Of a DNA stretch of 64,000 bases, positions 1 through 9,801 are shown in pieces (the stretch's first letter is position 1; every line of letters begins with the position of its first letter). The notes beneath the pieces are model-generated. The model did not search any database. It was not told the origin of the DNA and was given only the letters and a program-made list of their open reading frames with translations. The DNA comes from SG8-40 sp963792855 (GTDB lineage: Bacteria > Pseudomonadota > Gammaproteobacteria > Burkholderiales > Eutrophovitaceae): NCBI GenBank assembly GCA_963792855.1, contig CAWBXZ010000006.1, forward strand, positions 186,001 through 250,000. The letters are read 5' to 3'. Position numbers and translations under genes: made by a program.

Positions 1-129
1 CTATGCATTATCGAGGCAATGAAGTTGCTCAACGAGATCGAAGCCGAAGTCAGCGGAACGGTAAAGGCAATCCTTGTCGACAATGGCCAGCCAGTTGAAT
101 ACGGTCAGCCGCTGTTCCTGATCGGGTGA
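1..129 (+). CDS. accB: Biotin carboxyl carrier protein of acetyl-CoA carboxylase, C-terminal fragment
   Basis: The window opens inside this gene; only the last 42 codons are present. They contain the biotinylation motif EAMK (Lys at codon 8, bases 22-24), followed by the hairpin and closing strand typical of the biotinyl domain ([21 protein letters not shown]) and a TGA stop. The protein carries biotin between the carboxylase and transferase half-reactions of acetyl-CoA carboxylase in fatty acid synthesis. It lies 69 bases upstream of accC, the classic bacterial accBC pair. The N-terminal part lies outside the window. Confidence 0.95.
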   Translation, partial: LCIIEAMKLLNEIEAEVSGTVKAILVDNGQPVEYGQPLFLIG

Positions 130-198
130 GGAGCCAGGTGCAGGCTCAACGGTGCCGCGCGGTGGTGACCGATTTCCAATACAGACTGTCTGAGCTGG

Positions 199-1554
199 AT
201 GTTTAAGAAAATACTGATCGCCAACCGGGGCGAAATCGCGTTGCGTGTGCAGCGAGCGTGTCGGGAAATGGGAATCCGGACCGTCGCCGTGCATTCCGAG
301 GCCGATGCGGAGGCGAAGTACGTTCGATTGGCCGATGAGTCGGTTTGTATAGGACCCGCTGCGAGCGCGGATTCCTATCTGAACATACCGGCGATCATCA
401 GCGCGGCCGAAGTGACGGACGCCGAGGCGATTCACCCCGGCTACGGGTTCCTGTCGGAAAACGCCGACTTCGCGGAGCGGGTGGAGAAAAGCGGCTTTGT
501 GTTCATCGGGCCGCGTGCCGAAACGATCCGGCTGATGGGGGACAAGGTCAGCGCGAAGCAGGCGATGATCAAGGCCGGCGTTCCAGTGGTGCCGGGCAGC
601 GAAGGAGCATTGCCTGCGGACGGCCAGGAAATCATCAAGATAGCCCGCAAGATCGGTTACCCGGTCATCATCAAGGCCGCAGGTGGCGGTGGCGGCCGGG
701 GAATGCGGGTGGTTCATACGGAAGCCGCGCTTGTCAACGCGGTGACGATGACGCGTCAGGAAGCGCAAACGGCTTTCGGAAACCCCACGGTCTACATGGA
801 GAAGTTTCTCGAATTTCCCCGCCATGTCGAGATACAGGTGCTCGCCGACGAGCACAGAGGCGCGGTGTATCTTGGTGACCGCGACTGTTCACTGCAAAGG
901 CGCCATCAAAAAGTCATCGAGGAAGCGCCGGCGCCGTTCATTTCACCGAAGGAGCGGGTGCGTATCGGGGAACGTTGCGCGGAAGCATGCCGGAAGATCA
1001 GGTATCGGGGCGCCGGAACGTTCGAGTTTCTGTATGAGAAGGGCGAGTTCTTTTTTATCGAAATGAATACCCGGGTCCAGGTGGAACATCCGGTTACCGA
1101 ACTGATCACCGGCATTGACATCGTGAAGAGCCAGATCAGGATTGCCGCCGGAGAAAGACTCGGGTTTCGTCAAAAGGATATCGTCTTCCGCGGGCATGCA
1201 ATCGAATGCCGCATAAATGCCGAGCATCCATACAAGTTCACTCCGTCGCCAGGGCGCATCACTGCGTTACACATGCCGGGCGGTCCCGGCATCCGGGTCG
1301 ACTCTCATGTCTATCAGAATTATTTTGTTCCTCCGCATTACGATTCGCTCATTGGCAAAGTGATCGCTTATGGCGATACGCGCGAACAGGCACTGGCACG
1401 CATGCGTGTCGCGCTTTCAGAAATGGTGGTAGAGGGCATACAGACCAATATCGCCCTGCACCAGGATCTGCTGGTCGATGGTGAATTCGCCAAAGGCGGA
1501 GTCAGTATTCACTACCTTGAGAAAAAGCTCGCCGCGGCATCAAAAGCCGAGTAG
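199..1554 (+). CDS. accC: Acetyl-CoA carboxylase, biotin carboxylase subunit
   Basis: This subunit carboxylates biotin on AccB using ATP and bicarbonate, the first step of malonyl-CoA synthesis. The 451-residue product starts [14 protein letters not shown] and has full family length (about 450). Visible landmarks are the ATP-grasp glycine-rich loop ([11 protein letters not shown], about residue 160), the catalytic stretch [14 protein letters not shown] (about 288) and the biotin carboxylase C-terminal domain with [10 protein letters not shown]. The gene follows accB and is followed 20 bases later by prmA, an order common in proteobacteria. The ATG at 199 matches the conserved N-terminus. Confidence 0.98.
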   Translation: MFKKILIANRGEIALRVQRACREMGIRTVAVHSEADAEAKYVRLADESVCIGPAASADSYLNIPAIISAAEVTDAEAIHPGYGFLSENADFAERVEKSGFVFIGPRAETIRLMGDKVSAKQAMIKAGVPVVPGSEGALPADGQEIIKIARKIGYPVIIKAAGGGGGRGMRVVHTEAALVNAVTMTRQEAQTAFGNPTVYMEKFLEFPRHVEIQVLADEHRGAVYLGDRDCSLQRRHQKVIEEAPAPFISPKERVRIGERCAEACRKIRYRGAGTFEFLYEKGEFFFIEMNTRVQVEHPVTELITGIDIVKSQIRIAAGERLGFRQKDIVFRGHAIECRINAEHPYKFTPSPGRITALHMPGGPGIRVDSHVYQNYFVPPHYDSLIGKVIAYGDTREQALARMRVALSEMVVEGIQTNIALHQDLLVDGEFAKGGVSIHYLEKKLAAASKAE

Positions 1555-1574
1555 CGACCCGGCACGAGCAAGTC

Positions 1575-2471
1575 ATGCCCTGGATTGCGGCGGAACTGGT
1601 CGTTAACGCGCAGCAAGCCGCTCAGTTTGGTGATGCCTTGCTGGAGCAAGGCGCGCTTTCGGTTGACGTAGCCGACGCGCGATCGGGCACGGCCGACGAA
1701 CGGGCAATCTTCCACGAGCCGGGCGAGGATGGCGCAGTCGCGTGGGGCGAGAATCGCCTTGTCGCACTGTTCGCGACAGACACGGACGTGCAACACGCGA
1801 TGGAGCGGGCAGCATCCGCTTCCGGGCTGGCGCAGTTGCCGCAATTGCGCACCTATCGTGTCGAGGACCAGGATTGGGTTCGTCTTACCCAGGCGCAGTT
1901 CGAGCCGATTGCCGTGTCGGACCGGTTGTCGATCGTTCCGTCCTGGCACCAGGCAAACCACCAGGCGCCAATCACGATTGTGATGGATCCTGGTCTGGCC
2001 TTCGGTACCGGCAGCCATCCGACAACGCGTTTATGCCTGGATTGGCTCGATCGTTTTCTCCGGCCCGGACAGACGGTGATCGATTACGGTTGTGGGTCCG
2101 GCATTCTGGCGATTGCGGCTGCCAAGTTGGGTGCAGTCGATGTGGTCGGTGTCGATATCGACACGCGGGCTTTGCAGGCGAGTCGTTACAATGCAAGCCA
2201 GAACTCGGTGCAGCCGCGATTTGCTGATGCCGAGACCAGCGCAATTGAAGCAGCCGATGTCGTTATCGCGAACATTCTTTCCGGTCCTCTGAAAGTGCTC
2301 GCGCCATTGCTGTGCGGATTGACACGGAGCGGCGGACGGTTGGTGTTATCGGGTATTCTGGAGACGCAGGCTGACGAGTTGATGAACATTTACCGGGAGT
2401 GGCTTGAAATGCTGCCCCCTGTCGCCCTTGAGGGATGGGTTCGCCTCGAAGGTGTACGCGTGCCAAACTGA
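1575..2471 (+). CDS. prmA: Ribosomal protein L11 methyltransferase
   Basis: PrmA trimethylates ribosomal protein L11 using S-adenosylmethionine. The 298-residue product has the PrmA N-terminal domain, then a class I methyltransferase fold. Motif I is DYGCGSGILAIAA (about residues 170-182), followed by the acidic motif VVGVDIDTRAL. The stretch MDPGLAFGTGSHPTTRLCL is diagnostic of PrmA, and NILSGPL corresponds to the NPPY-like motif IV (N-I-L form in PrmA). It lies 20 bases after accC and ends 5 bases before the next start, so it is probably cotranscribed. Confidence 0.96.
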   Translation: MPWIAAELVVNAQQAAQFGDALLEQGALSVDVADARSGTADERAIFHEPGEDGAVAWGENRLVALFATDTDVQHAMERAASASGLAQLPQLRTYRVEDQDWVRLTQAQFEPIAVSDRLSIVPSWHQANHQAPITIVMDPGLAFGTGSHPTTRLCLDWLDRFLRPGQTVIDYGCGSGILAIAAAKLGAVDVVGVDIDTRALQASRYNASQNSVQPRFADAETSAIEAADVVIANILSGPLKVLAPLLCGLTRSGGRLVLSGILETQADELMNIYREWLEMLPPVALEGWVRLEGVRVPN

Positions 2472-2476
2472 ATTTT

Positions 2477-3391
2477 ATGGATCTTTTCACCCGATGTTCC
2501 AATTGCGATACGGTCTTCCGGGTGACCACGCACCACCTCCAGGCATCCGGAGGGCAGGTACGGTGCGGGCGCTGCGAGGCGGTTTTCGATGCGTTTGCCA
2601 GCCTGACGGCAATGCCACCGGGCGAGGACAAAACGGCTTCGGACGGCAGCGAGGACCGGACTTCCGGAAATCCGCTGCCGCGTTCACTCGCCGGCGCAGC
2701 GTCAGTCGCCGCGGGGCAGAATGAAGCAGCACCGCCTGAGGCCGGGCCAGCTGAATTTGCAACAAGCGAAGCCGGGCTGAGCAATGAAAAGGAGGAAGGG
2801 CGCGAGTCACAAACAGGGCCGGTGGCGGTCGCGGAAAACACTCAGCCTGTCACGGTTGATGCCGCGGCCAGTTTGTACGAGTGGGAGTTCAAGCCGGCAC
2901 CGAAGCTGGCCAGCAACAGGGTGTGGCTGACCCTGTCGTTGTTGATGCTTGTGGGCGCGCTGGTTCAGGCCGGATATGTCTTTCGCACAGAGGTTCTGGT
3001 CAACTTGCCGCAGGCAAAACCTGTTTACCAGCAGATCTGCCGGTGGCTGTCCTGTGAAATCGGATTGCCGCGCCTGGCGGAGCAACTTCACATCGACGCG
3101 TCCGATTTGCAACTCGTAGACCCGCGCAAGCCGAATCTGGTCAAGTTGACGGCTTTGGTTCGCAATCGCGCCCGGGTCCCGGTGGAATACCCGGCTTTCG
3201 AACTGACCTTGACCAACGCCCGCGAACAGGTTGTGGCGCGGCGGGTGTTTGTGCCGGGAGAGTACCTCGCCGAAGGCGTACGAAAAGAAGAAGGATTGCC
3301 CGGGCGCCAGGAGCTTTCAGTCAGCCTGTATCTCGATACCGGGCCGCTTCAAGCGGCGGGGTACCGCATTTATCTCTTTTATCCGTCCTGA
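2477..3391 (+). CDS. Zinc-ribbon and DUF3426 membrane protein
   Basis: A 304-residue protein of unknown function. The N-terminus has an MJ0042-type zinc ribbon with two CxxC pairs (RCSNCDTVF and RCGRCEAVF, residues 5-40). A low-complexity Ala/Glu/Ser-rich linker follows, then one predicted membrane helix (about residues 155-175, WLTLSLLMLVGALVQAG) and a C-terminal DUF3426 domain (VRNRARVPVEYPAFELTL and onward). The longer open frame begins at 2435, but the ATG at 2477 (MDLFTRCSNC) places the zinc ribbon at the N-terminus as in homologues. A gene of this family commonly follows prmA in betaproteobacteria. Confidence 0.85.
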   Translation: MDLFTRCSNCDTVFRVTTHHLQASGGQVRCGRCEAVFDAFASLTAMPPGEDKTASDGSEDRTSGNPLPRSLAGAASVAAGQNEAAPPEAGPAEFATSEAGLSNEKEEGRESQTGPVAVAENTQPVTVDAAASLYEWEFKPAPKLASNRVWLTLSLLMLVGALVQAGYVFRTEVLVNLPQAKPVYQQICRWLSCEIGLPRLAEQLHIDASDLQLVDPRKPNLVKLTALVRNRARVPVEYPAFELTLTNAREQVVARRVFVPGEYLAEGVRKEEGLPGRQELSVSLYLDTGPLQAAGYRIYLFYPS

Positions 3392-3411
3392 CACTGTCGG
3401 CAGTTAATCGA

Positions 3412-4506
3412 ATGCTCAAACGCACTCCGCTTTACGAAGCGCACCGCAAACTAAAGGCGAAGCTCGTCGATTTCGGTGGATGGGAAATGCCGCTCCATTA
3501 CGGATCGCAGATCGAGGAGCACCACAGCGTGCGGCGAGACGCCGGCATGTTTGACGTATCGCATATGCTCGCAATCGATATACAGGGAGAGCAGTCCAGG
3601 CAGTTCTTGCTCGGATTGCTCGCGAACAATGTCGAGCGACTGACCCAACCCGGCAAGGCGCTCTACTCCTGCATGCTGAACGAGCAAGGCGGCGTAATGG
3701 ATGATCTGATCGTCTATCGCATGACCGCAGGCACCTACCGACTGGTGGTGAATGCCGGAACAGCCGAAAAAGACCTCGAATGGCTTGCCCTGCAGCGCGA
3801 TCGCTTGACGCCGGATGTTGACATCGTTGCGCGGCGTGACCTGTCAATGATTGCGGTGCAGGGGCCGAGCGCGCGGGACAGATTCTGGCAAGCAGTACCC
3901 GACACCGAGAGCGCGTCACAACGGGTCCCGCCTTTTTGCGCGACGATGTGTGGTGACTGGTACATTGCCCGCACCGGTTACACCGGCGAAGACGGGTTCG
4001 AGGTCACATTGCCGTCCGGCGATGCGATTGGCTTGTGGGATGCATTGCTGGCCAAGGGTGTTGCGCCGGCCGGTCTTGGCGCGCGCGACACATTGCGCCT
4101 TGAAGCGGGAATGAATTTGTATGGACAGGACATGGACGAAACCGTCACGCCGATAGAATCTGGTCTGGCGTGGACGGTTGATCTCGAATCGTCGCGCGAT
4201 TTCGTCGGCAAGCAGGCAATCGCCGGGTCATCGCCGCGCCGCAAACTGATGGGTCTGGTATTGCGTGAGCGCGGTGTGCTGCGCGCGCATCAGAAGGTGC
4301 AAACATCGTTCGGCGATGGAGAAACGACGAGTGGAACCTTCTCGCCGACGCTGGGTCATTCCATTGCACTTGCGAGGCTGCCCGTTGAAGTTGGTTTCGG
4401 AGAAGATGTCCGCGTGGACGTGCGTGGCCGTGACCTGTTGGCGAGAACGGTAAAATATCCCTTTGTTCGTCACGGAAAGAGCCTGATCAATGATCAACTG
4501 GACTGA
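3412..4506 (+). CDS. gcvT: Glycine cleavage system T protein (aminomethyltransferase)
   Basis: GcvT takes the aminomethyl group from lipoyl-GcvH and, with tetrahydrofolate, makes methylene-THF and ammonia. The 364-residue product has typical length. Visible signatures are LVDFGGWEMPLHYG, the DVSHM motif, the folate-binding RTGYTGEDGFEV (about residues 184-195) and LGARDTLRLEAGMNLYGQDMD (about 222-242). It starts 20 bases after the DUF3426 gene and ends 15 bases before gcvH. There is no room for a glycine riboswitch directly upstream of gcvT. Confidence 0.98.
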   Translation: MLKRTPLYEAHRKLKAKLVDFGGWEMPLHYGSQIEEHHSVRRDAGMFDVSHMLAIDIQGEQSRQFLLGLLANNVERLTQPGKALYSCMLNEQGGVMDDLIVYRMTAGTYRLVVNAGTAEKDLEWLALQRDRLTPDVDIVARRDLSMIAVQGPSARDRFWQAVPDTESASQRVPPFCATMCGDWYIARTGYTGEDGFEVTLPSGDAIGLWDALLAKGVAPAGLGARDTLRLEAGMNLYGQDMDETVTPIESGLAWTVDLESSRDFVGKQAIAGSSPRRKLMGLVLRERGVLRAHQKVQTSFGDGETTSGTFSPTLGHSIALARLPVEVGFGEDVRVDVRGRDLLARTVKYPFVRHGKSLINDQLD

Positions 4507-4521
4507 AAAGGGAGCCGCTTG

Positions 4522-4902
4522 ATGAGCATTCCCGCCGATCTCAAGTACACGGACACGCACGAATGGGTCCGCACGGAAGCCGACGGAAGCGTCAGTGTTG
4601 GCATTACACATCATGCACAGGACCTGCTCGGCGACCTCGTGTACGTCGAGAATCCGCAAGTCGGGCGAACGTTCAAAAAGGGCGAGGAATGCGGGGTCGT
4701 TGAATCGGTAAAGGCGGCCTCCGATATCTATGCGCCGCTGAGTGGAGAGATTCTGGCCGTCAACGAGGCGCTTGCTGACGCACCCGAAAAGATCAACGAA
4801 AGCGCCTATGAAGCCTGGATGTTCAGGCTTCGTCCGGACGATCCTGCGGAACTCGAAGCACTTCTGGATGCATCGGGTTACGGGAAACTCGTCGAAAGCT
4901 GA
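4522..4902 (+). CDS. gcvH: Glycine cleavage system H protein
   Basis: This lipoyl carrier shuttles the aminomethyl intermediate between the P, T and L proteins. The 126-residue product contains the lipoylation region [16 protein letters not shown], with the modified Lys at about residue 64, and the N-terminal TDTHEWV motif. The ATG at 4522 is preferred over the in-frame TTG three bases upstream, because a GGGAG ribosome binding site at 4510-4514 is then spaced correctly. It lies between gcvT and gcvPA. Confidence 0.97.
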   Translation: MSIPADLKYTDTHEWVRTEADGSVSVGITHHAQDLLGDLVYVENPQVGRTFKKGEECGVVESVKAASDIYAPLSGEILAVNEALADAPEKINESAYEAWMFRLRPDDPAELEALLDASGYGKLVES

Positions 4903-4995
4903 ATCGGATTGAGACGGTTTGCCGCTGGCCTGGACTGCGGCGCGGTGTCGGTTGCCGGAGTGTCAGGACAAATGGTCGTTAGATAAGGAACTGCA

Positions 4996-6354
4996 TTGCC
5001 TTTTATTCCACACACCGCCGACGACGAGCGGGAAATGCTCGACGAATGCGGTGTCGATCGCATCGACGATCTCTTCGACGAGATTCCGGACGGACTGATT
5101 TCGAGACCGCTGTCAGCTATTCCCGAGGGCTTGTCGGAAATGGAAGTCTCCCGCCTGATGCACGATGCGTCACGGCGCGAAGGCGCATACCTCAACTTTA
5201 TCGGTGCGGGCGCGTACGAGCATCATATTCCTGCTGCAGTCTGGCAGATCGCAACCCGTGGCGAGTTCTACTCTGCGTATACGCCTTATCAGGCAGAAGC
5301 AAGCCAGGGCACGCTGCAGGTTCTTTACGAATACCAGAGCATGATGTGTTCGTTGACGGGGATGGACGTGACCAACGCGAGTCTTTATGACGGCGCGTCG
5401 GCTCTGGCGGAAGCGGTCCTGATGGCGGTGCGGCTGCACAAGTCGGCTCGTCGCGTGCTGGTTCCTTCGGCATTGCACCCGGCGTATCGGTCGACGGTTC
5501 GCACCATTGTTTCGAACCAGGGTATCGAAATTTCCGAAGTATCCTATTGTCCGGAAAGCGGGCGTACGCTGGTCGATGCCGTCAAGGACAAAATTGATGC
5601 GCAGGTTGCGGCCGTGGTGATTGCCCAGCCGAATTTTTTTGGTGTGCTCGAAGACGTCGACGCCCTGACTGAACTGGCTCGCGATGCCGGGATCGCGGTG
5701 ATTGCTTGCGTCAACCCGGTTGCACTCGCCTTGCTCAAACCGCCCGGGAAATGGGGCAATGAGGGTGTCGATATTGCCGTCGGCGATGGACAGCCCCTGG
5801 GTGTTCCGCTGGCCAGTGGCGGACCGTACTTTGGCTTTCTTGCGTGCAGGCAGAATCTGGTGCGGCAAATGCCGGGCCGGGTCGTCGGCCGCACGGTCGA
5901 TCTCGATGGCAAACCCGGTTTCACGCTTACCTTGCAGGCTCGCGAGCAGCACATCCGCCGCAGCAAGGCGACTTCAAATATCTGTACCAATCAGGGTCTC
6001 GCGGTGACTGCCGCGGCCATTTATCTTTCACTGCTGGGTGCAGAGGGATTGCGCCGGGTCGCCGTGCAAAGCCACGTCAACATGAAGCGCCTGCTTGGCA
6101 TGCTCGCTGGTATCAAAGGTGTGCGACAGAAGTTCGATCACGGGTTTTTTCACGAAACCGTTGTGTCGCTGAGCAAGCCAGTGAAGCAGGTATGCGATAC
6201 GCTGCGTGAAGCGGGCATTGTTGCAGGATACGACCTGGGAAAGGCATACCCTGAGCTTGGCAGTTCAATATTGGTCTGCACGACGGAAACACGCAGCGAA
6301 GCAGACTTGCAACATTATGCGGAATCGATGTCGCGCTGCCTTGGCGGCACTTGA
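4996..6354 (+). CDS. gcvPA: Glycine dehydrogenase (decarboxylating), subunit 1
   Basis: This is the N-terminal half of a split P protein, the PLP enzyme that decarboxylates glycine and loads the aminomethyl group onto GcvH. The 452-residue product starts [15 protein letters not shown] and contains [15 protein letters not shown] and [20 protein letters not shown], hallmarks of the GcvPA subunit. The PLP lysine is expected in the other subunit. Translation appears to start at TTG (4996), supported by AAGGA at 4985-4989. The partner gcvPB follows after an intervening tpx gene. Confidence 0.96.
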   Translation: MPFIPHTADDEREMLDECGVDRIDDLFDEIPDGLISRPLSAIPEGLSEMEVSRLMHDASRREGAYLNFIGAGAYEHHIPAAVWQIATRGEFYSAYTPYQAEASQGTLQVLYEYQSMMCSLTGMDVTNASLYDGASALAEAVLMAVRLHKSARRVLVPSALHPAYRSTVRTIVSNQGIEISEVSYCPESGRTLVDAVKDKIDAQVAAVVIAQPNFFGVLEDVDALTELARDAGIAVIACVNPVALALLKPPGKWGNEGVDIAVGDGQPLGVPLASGGPYFGFLACRQNLVRQMPGRVVGRTVDLDGKPGFTLTLQAREQHIRRSKATSNICTNQGLAVTAAAIYLSLLGAEGLRRVAVQSHVNMKRLLGMLAGIKGVRQKFDHGFFHETVVSLSKPVKQVCDTLREAGIVAGYDLGKAYPELGSSILVCTTETRSEADLQHYAESMSRCLGGT

Positions 6355-6390
6355 CCTCTGGCGAATACAGCGAAGGGAACGGGAAAGAAA

Positions 6391-6894
6391 ATGGCAACAG
6401 TTACGCTCAAGGGCAATAAGGTGAAAGTAGGCGGGAATCTCCCCGCCGTGGGAAAGGCGGCTCCGGACTTCAGCCTGACAGGCAAGGACCTGTCAGACGT
6501 AACACTTGGCTCGTTTGCCGGCAAGCGCAAGGTTCTGAATATCGTGCCCAGCCTCGATACGCCGACCTGCCAGCAATCGACACGGGTCTTCAATGAAAAG
6601 GCCTCGGCGCTGAAGAACACCGCAGTGTTGGTGATTGCCGCGGACTTGCCGTTCGCCATGTCACGGTTTTGCGGAGCTGAGGGACTGGAAAACGTTGTCA
6701 CGCTGTCCACCTTCCGCGGGCGCGACTTTCATGACAAGTACGGTGTCGACATACTCGATGGCCCGCTAAGGGGGCTGACCGCCCGGGCGGTTGTGGTGCT
6801 CGACGAGGACAACAAGGTCATGCACTCGGAACTGGTGCCGGAAATTGCAAGCGAACCCGATTATCAGGCTGCCCTGGATGCAATCGCGGGATGA
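6391..6894 (+). CDS. tpx: Thiol peroxidase (atypical 2-Cys peroxiredoxin)
   Basis: Tpx reduces hydrogen peroxide and lipid hydroperoxides using thioredoxin. The 167-residue product has the Tpx pattern [11 protein letters not shown] with the peroxidatic Cys at residue 60, and a resolving Cys at 94 in [10 protein letters not shown], which allows an intramolecular disulfide. The catalytic Thr and Arg positions of the family appear present. Unusually, the gene lies between the two halves of the split glycine dehydrogenase, 36 bases after gcvPA and about 107 before gcvPB, and is probably cotranscribed with them. Confidence 0.96.
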   Translation: MATVTLKGNKVKVGGNLPAVGKAAPDFSLTGKDLSDVTLGSFAGKRKVLNIVPSLDTPTCQQSTRVFNEKASALKNTAVLVIAADLPFAMSRFCGAEGLENVVTLSTFRGRDFHDKYGVDILDGPLRGLTARAVVVLDEDNKVMHSELVPEIASEPDYQAALDAIAG

Positions 6895-7001
6895 TTCGAT
6901 GACCTCACGCGCCGTTGGACAACGGCTTCGGCGAGCTGTGGTTCGCTCAAGGATTTCAGTAAACCTGCAACCTGGTGCCGCGACAGCGGCCCTTCTTCCG
7001 C

Positions 7002-8450
7002 ATGCTTATTTTTGACCGCTCCCGCCCGGGCCGTCGTGCCCAGGCACAGAGTCCGGCCCGGGCCGAACAGGTTGATATCGCGCCCGGGTTGTTGCGCGGC
7101 GATGATCTGTCATTGCCCGAGGTTTCGGAACTCGATGTCGTGCGCCATTACACGCGATTGTCGCAACTGAACTTCTCGATCGATACGCATTTCTATCCGC
7201 TGGGTTCTTGCACCATGAAGTACAACCCGCGTGCCTGTAATGCGCTGGCAATGCTGCCTGGATTTGTCGGGCGCCATCCGCTGGCGCCGGCTGAAACCGG
7301 GCAGGCGTTCCTTGGTTTCATGTACGAACTCCAGAACATGCTGTGCGACGTCACCGGGATGGCGGCGGTCGGTCTTGCGCCGATGGCAGGAGCGCAAGGC
7401 GAGTTCGCCGGCGTCGCCATGATACGTGCCTACCACGAGGCGCGCGACGATGCCGCGCGCACCGAAATCATTGTCCCCGACGCGGCCCACGGTACCAACC
7501 CTGCGACTGCGACGATGTGTGGCTACAAGGTTCGTGAAGTCCCAACGGACCACGATGGTAACGTCGATCTGGCGGCGTTGAAGCAAGCGGTGGGTCCGCA
7601 AACGGCGGGATTGATGCTCACCAATCCGTCGACTCTGGGTGTTTTCGAACGCACCATCGAGCAGATGCGTGATGTCGTGCACGGCGCCGGTGGTTTGCTC
7701 TATTACGATGGCGCCAACCTCAATGCGATTCTCGGGCGGGTGCGGCCAGGCGATATGGGTTTCGATGTTATACACATGAATTTGCACAAGACCTTTTCCA
7801 CACCGCACGGTGGCGGAGGCCCGGGTGCCGGACCGGTTGGCGTGGGCGAAAGACTGAAGCCGTTTCTTCCGGTGCCGATTGTCGAGCGCGTGAATGACAC
7901 CTACGTCATGCTGGACGAATCGGACCGACCGCAGTCCATTGGCCGGCTCTCGGCGTTCATGGGCAATCCCGGTGTGCTGTTGCGCGCATATATTTATGCA
8001 CGCATGTTGGGCCGGGCCGGGATGCGGCGGGTTGCGGACTACGCGACCCTGAATGCCAATTACCTGATGGCAAAGCTGTCGAAACTCGGGTTCGAACTCG
8101 CTTATCCCAAACGCCGCGCCAGTCATGAATTCATTGTGACGCTGCGCAAACTCAAGGACGAGACGGGTGTGACGGCGATGGATTTTGCCAAACGTCTGCT
8201 GGACAAAGGGTTTCACGCGCCAACCACCTATTTCCCTTTGCTTGTGCCGGAATGCCTTTTGATTGAGCCTACCGAAACCGAGTCGAGAGAGACGCTGGAT
8301 GCGTTTGCGGCGGCGATGAAGGAAATTCTTGACGAGGCCTATAGTCAGCCTGCACTCGTCAAACAGGCTCCCCATACCATGCCGGTACGCCGCCTCGACG
8401 ACGTGCGCGCTGCGCGCCACCTGGACCTGCGATGGACGGCGGCGACGTAG
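7002..8450 (+). CDS. gcvPB: Glycine dehydrogenase (decarboxylating), subunit 2
   Basis: This is the C-terminal, PLP-binding half of the split P protein. The 482-residue product contains the PLP-lysine motif [16 protein letters not shown] (about residue 260), [17 protein letters not shown] and the [17 protein letters not shown] stretch conserved near the N-terminus. An in-frame GTG at 6975 also exists, but the ATG at 7002 ([14 protein letters not shown]) fits the usual family N-terminus. No strong ribosome binding site is visible for either. The 3' end overlaps the dgkA start by 19 bases. Confidence 0.95.
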   Translation: MLIFDRSRPGRRAQAQSPARAEQVDIAPGLLRGDDLSLPEVSELDVVRHYTRLSQLNFSIDTHFYPLGSCTMKYNPRACNALAMLPGFVGRHPLAPAETGQAFLGFMYELQNMLCDVTGMAAVGLAPMAGAQGEFAGVAMIRAYHEARDDAARTEIIVPDAAHGTNPATATMCGYKVREVPTDHDGNVDLAALKQAVGPQTAGLMLTNPSTLGVFERTIEQMRDVVHGAGGLLYYDGANLNAILGRVRPGDMGFDVIHMNLHKTFSTPHGGGGPGAGPVGVGERLKPFLPVPIVERVNDTYVMLDESDRPQSIGRLSAFMGNPGVLLRAYIYARMLGRAGMRRVADYATLNANYLMAKLSKLGFELAYPKRRASHEFIVTLRKLKDETGVTAMDFAKRLLDKGFHAPTTYFPLLVPECLLIEPTETESRETLDAFAAAMKEILDEAYSQPALVKQAPHTMPVRRLDDVRAARHLDLRWTAAT

Positions 8451-8815
8451 AAAGCCCGCACAAGGGCAAGACCGGGCTGCGGCGCATCTGGAACGCGTTC
8501 TTCTACTCTGTTGACGGGCTGGCGGCTGCTTTCCGCCATGAAGACGCGTTTCGTCAGGAATCGCTCCTTGCCCTGGTTCTGATTCCGGTGGCGCTTTTCC
8601 TGCCGGCAAGCGGTGTTGGCAAAGCGTTGATGATTGCAAGTGTCTTGTTGGTGCTTGTCGTCGAGTTGCTCAACTCCGCGGTCGAGGCCGTCGTTGACAG
8701 GATTTCCCTGGAAAACCATCACCTTGCCAAGCGCGCCAAGGACATTGGAAGTGCCGCGGTTCTGATGTCATTGGTCAATGTGCTGGTCGTCTGGGCGCTG
8801 GTGTTGTTTGCCTAG
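8432..8815 (+). CDS. dgkA: Diacylglycerol kinase
   Basis: DgkA is a small integral membrane kinase that phosphorylates diacylglycerol and recycles lipid from membrane-derived glucan synthesis. The 127-residue product has a short amphipathic N-terminus, three predicted membrane helices and the signature [13 protein letters not shown] (about residues 75-87), which carries catalytic residues. It overlaps the end of gcvPB, so translation may be coupled. Its TAG stop (8813-8815) touches the left arm of an inverted-repeat element. Confidence 0.95.
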   Translation: MDGGDVESPHKGKTGLRRIWNAFFYSVDGLAAAFRHEDAFRQESLLALVLIPVALFLPASGVGKALMIASVLLVLVVELLNSAVEAVVDRISLENHHLAKRAKDIGSAAVLMSLVNVLVVWALVLFA

Positions 8816-8993
8816 GAGCCTGTCGGACTTAGGATGATTCGGCTGAAACGGTGGGAGAGCGGCCCATATTTCACCGATTTTTCCTTACATATTCCCGATA
8901 TGCGCGTCAAAATCGGCAAAATCTGTGCGCTCTCTCCCAGCGTTTAAATAGAACCGGTGTTTCGCTATCGAACACCTGGGTCCGACAGGCTCC
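8815..8993. repeat. MITE-like element with 14-bp perfect terminal inverted repeats
   Basis: The segment is bounded by ggagcctgtcggac (8815-8828) and its exact reverse complement gtccgacaggctcc (8980-8993). An inner, slightly imperfect repeat pairs tgggagagcg (about 8852) with cgctctctccca (about 8928). At 179 bases it is too short to encode a transposase. The features fit a non-autonomous miniature transposable element or a folded repeat RNA. The left end coincides with the last base of the dgkA stop codon. No second copy is seen in this window. Confidence 0.75.
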
Positions 8994-9801
8994 CAGGCGG
9001 ACGGTTGTTGGCCCCCGGCGCGCCTCGGTGGCTATAGCGCGTTGCGGCCTCGCCGGCCCGGAAAAACAAAACGCTGCTGCCGCAATCTGGCAACAAAGGG
9101 CCGGGCAGATCGTATTTCCATGCTGCTGGTGGCAGACAATTGATCGGCCGTTGCGACACCGGCTTTCTCATTGAAGCGATGCGGTTTTCACCTTGTTTTC
9201 GGGGTCCATCTCCGCGCAAGCCATGTTGGGGCAGAGTCGTCCGGCATCGTCGCCCCTGAGTCTGCTCTTCAGTAACCTCCGGACTTTCGACAGCAGTTGC
9301 CCAGGTTAAGGGCGTATCTCCCGCGAGCACCGGTTTCGCCTTCTTGATCCCGCCGTGCACTTGCGTGTTCGTCAGAAACTGGCTGGTCGCAGAGTCGGAC
9401 GGCAGAGCGAACGATCCTGCACCGATTAGGGGTCCGGGCGGTATTCCTCAGGCCCGAAGTCTGCTTATTGCAGCCTGTTACAACGGATCGACTATCACTG
9501 TGCAGAACATCAATATGCCTCAGTTGGGAAGGGATGATATCCCCTTAGTTTCAAAAAAATCATACACTTTGGAGATTAATATCGTAAAATCTCTAGGTAG
9601 ACAGGTATATTGTGCGAAAATCCAATAAGTTAGCGATTCGAGGCCAGTATCAAGGCGGGTTGGGCAGCCGATGATTGAGGCGAGGTTCTTCGAGGCGGAC
9701 TGGTTCGCGGAGTTGGTAATTTCTGCATGGTTGCAGGCAACATTGATGATGACCTTCGCCCGTGGTTACGGTCGAAGTGCCACGGCCGTCGGGTTGCGGG
9801 C
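8994..9801. other. 808 bases without a recognisable gene
   Basis: Open frames here (for example 9344-9628 plus and 8965-9360 minus) give low-complexity, Arg/Pro-rich or unmatched products, and I cannot assign any of them. Bases about 9500-9640 are clearly more AT-rich than the surroundings (runs such as tcaaaaaaatcatacac) and could hold the promoter of the phosphatase operon. I cannot place a confident -35/-10 pair. The stretch may be a decayed gene or a regulatory spacer. Confidence 0.4.

Noticed and set aside
3392..3411. Glycine riboswitch before gcvT
   Set aside because: Only 20 bases separate gcvT from the preceding gene, too few for the riboswitch, and no matching structure is seen within the upstream gene end.
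7110..8639. 509-codon minus-strand frame opposite gcvPB and dgkA
   Set aside because: Antisense shadow of two well-supported genes; no recognisable motif.
9344..9628. 94-codon open frame in the gap before the PP2C gene
   Set aside because: No recognisable domain, no convincing ribosome binding site, and composition changes in mid-frame.
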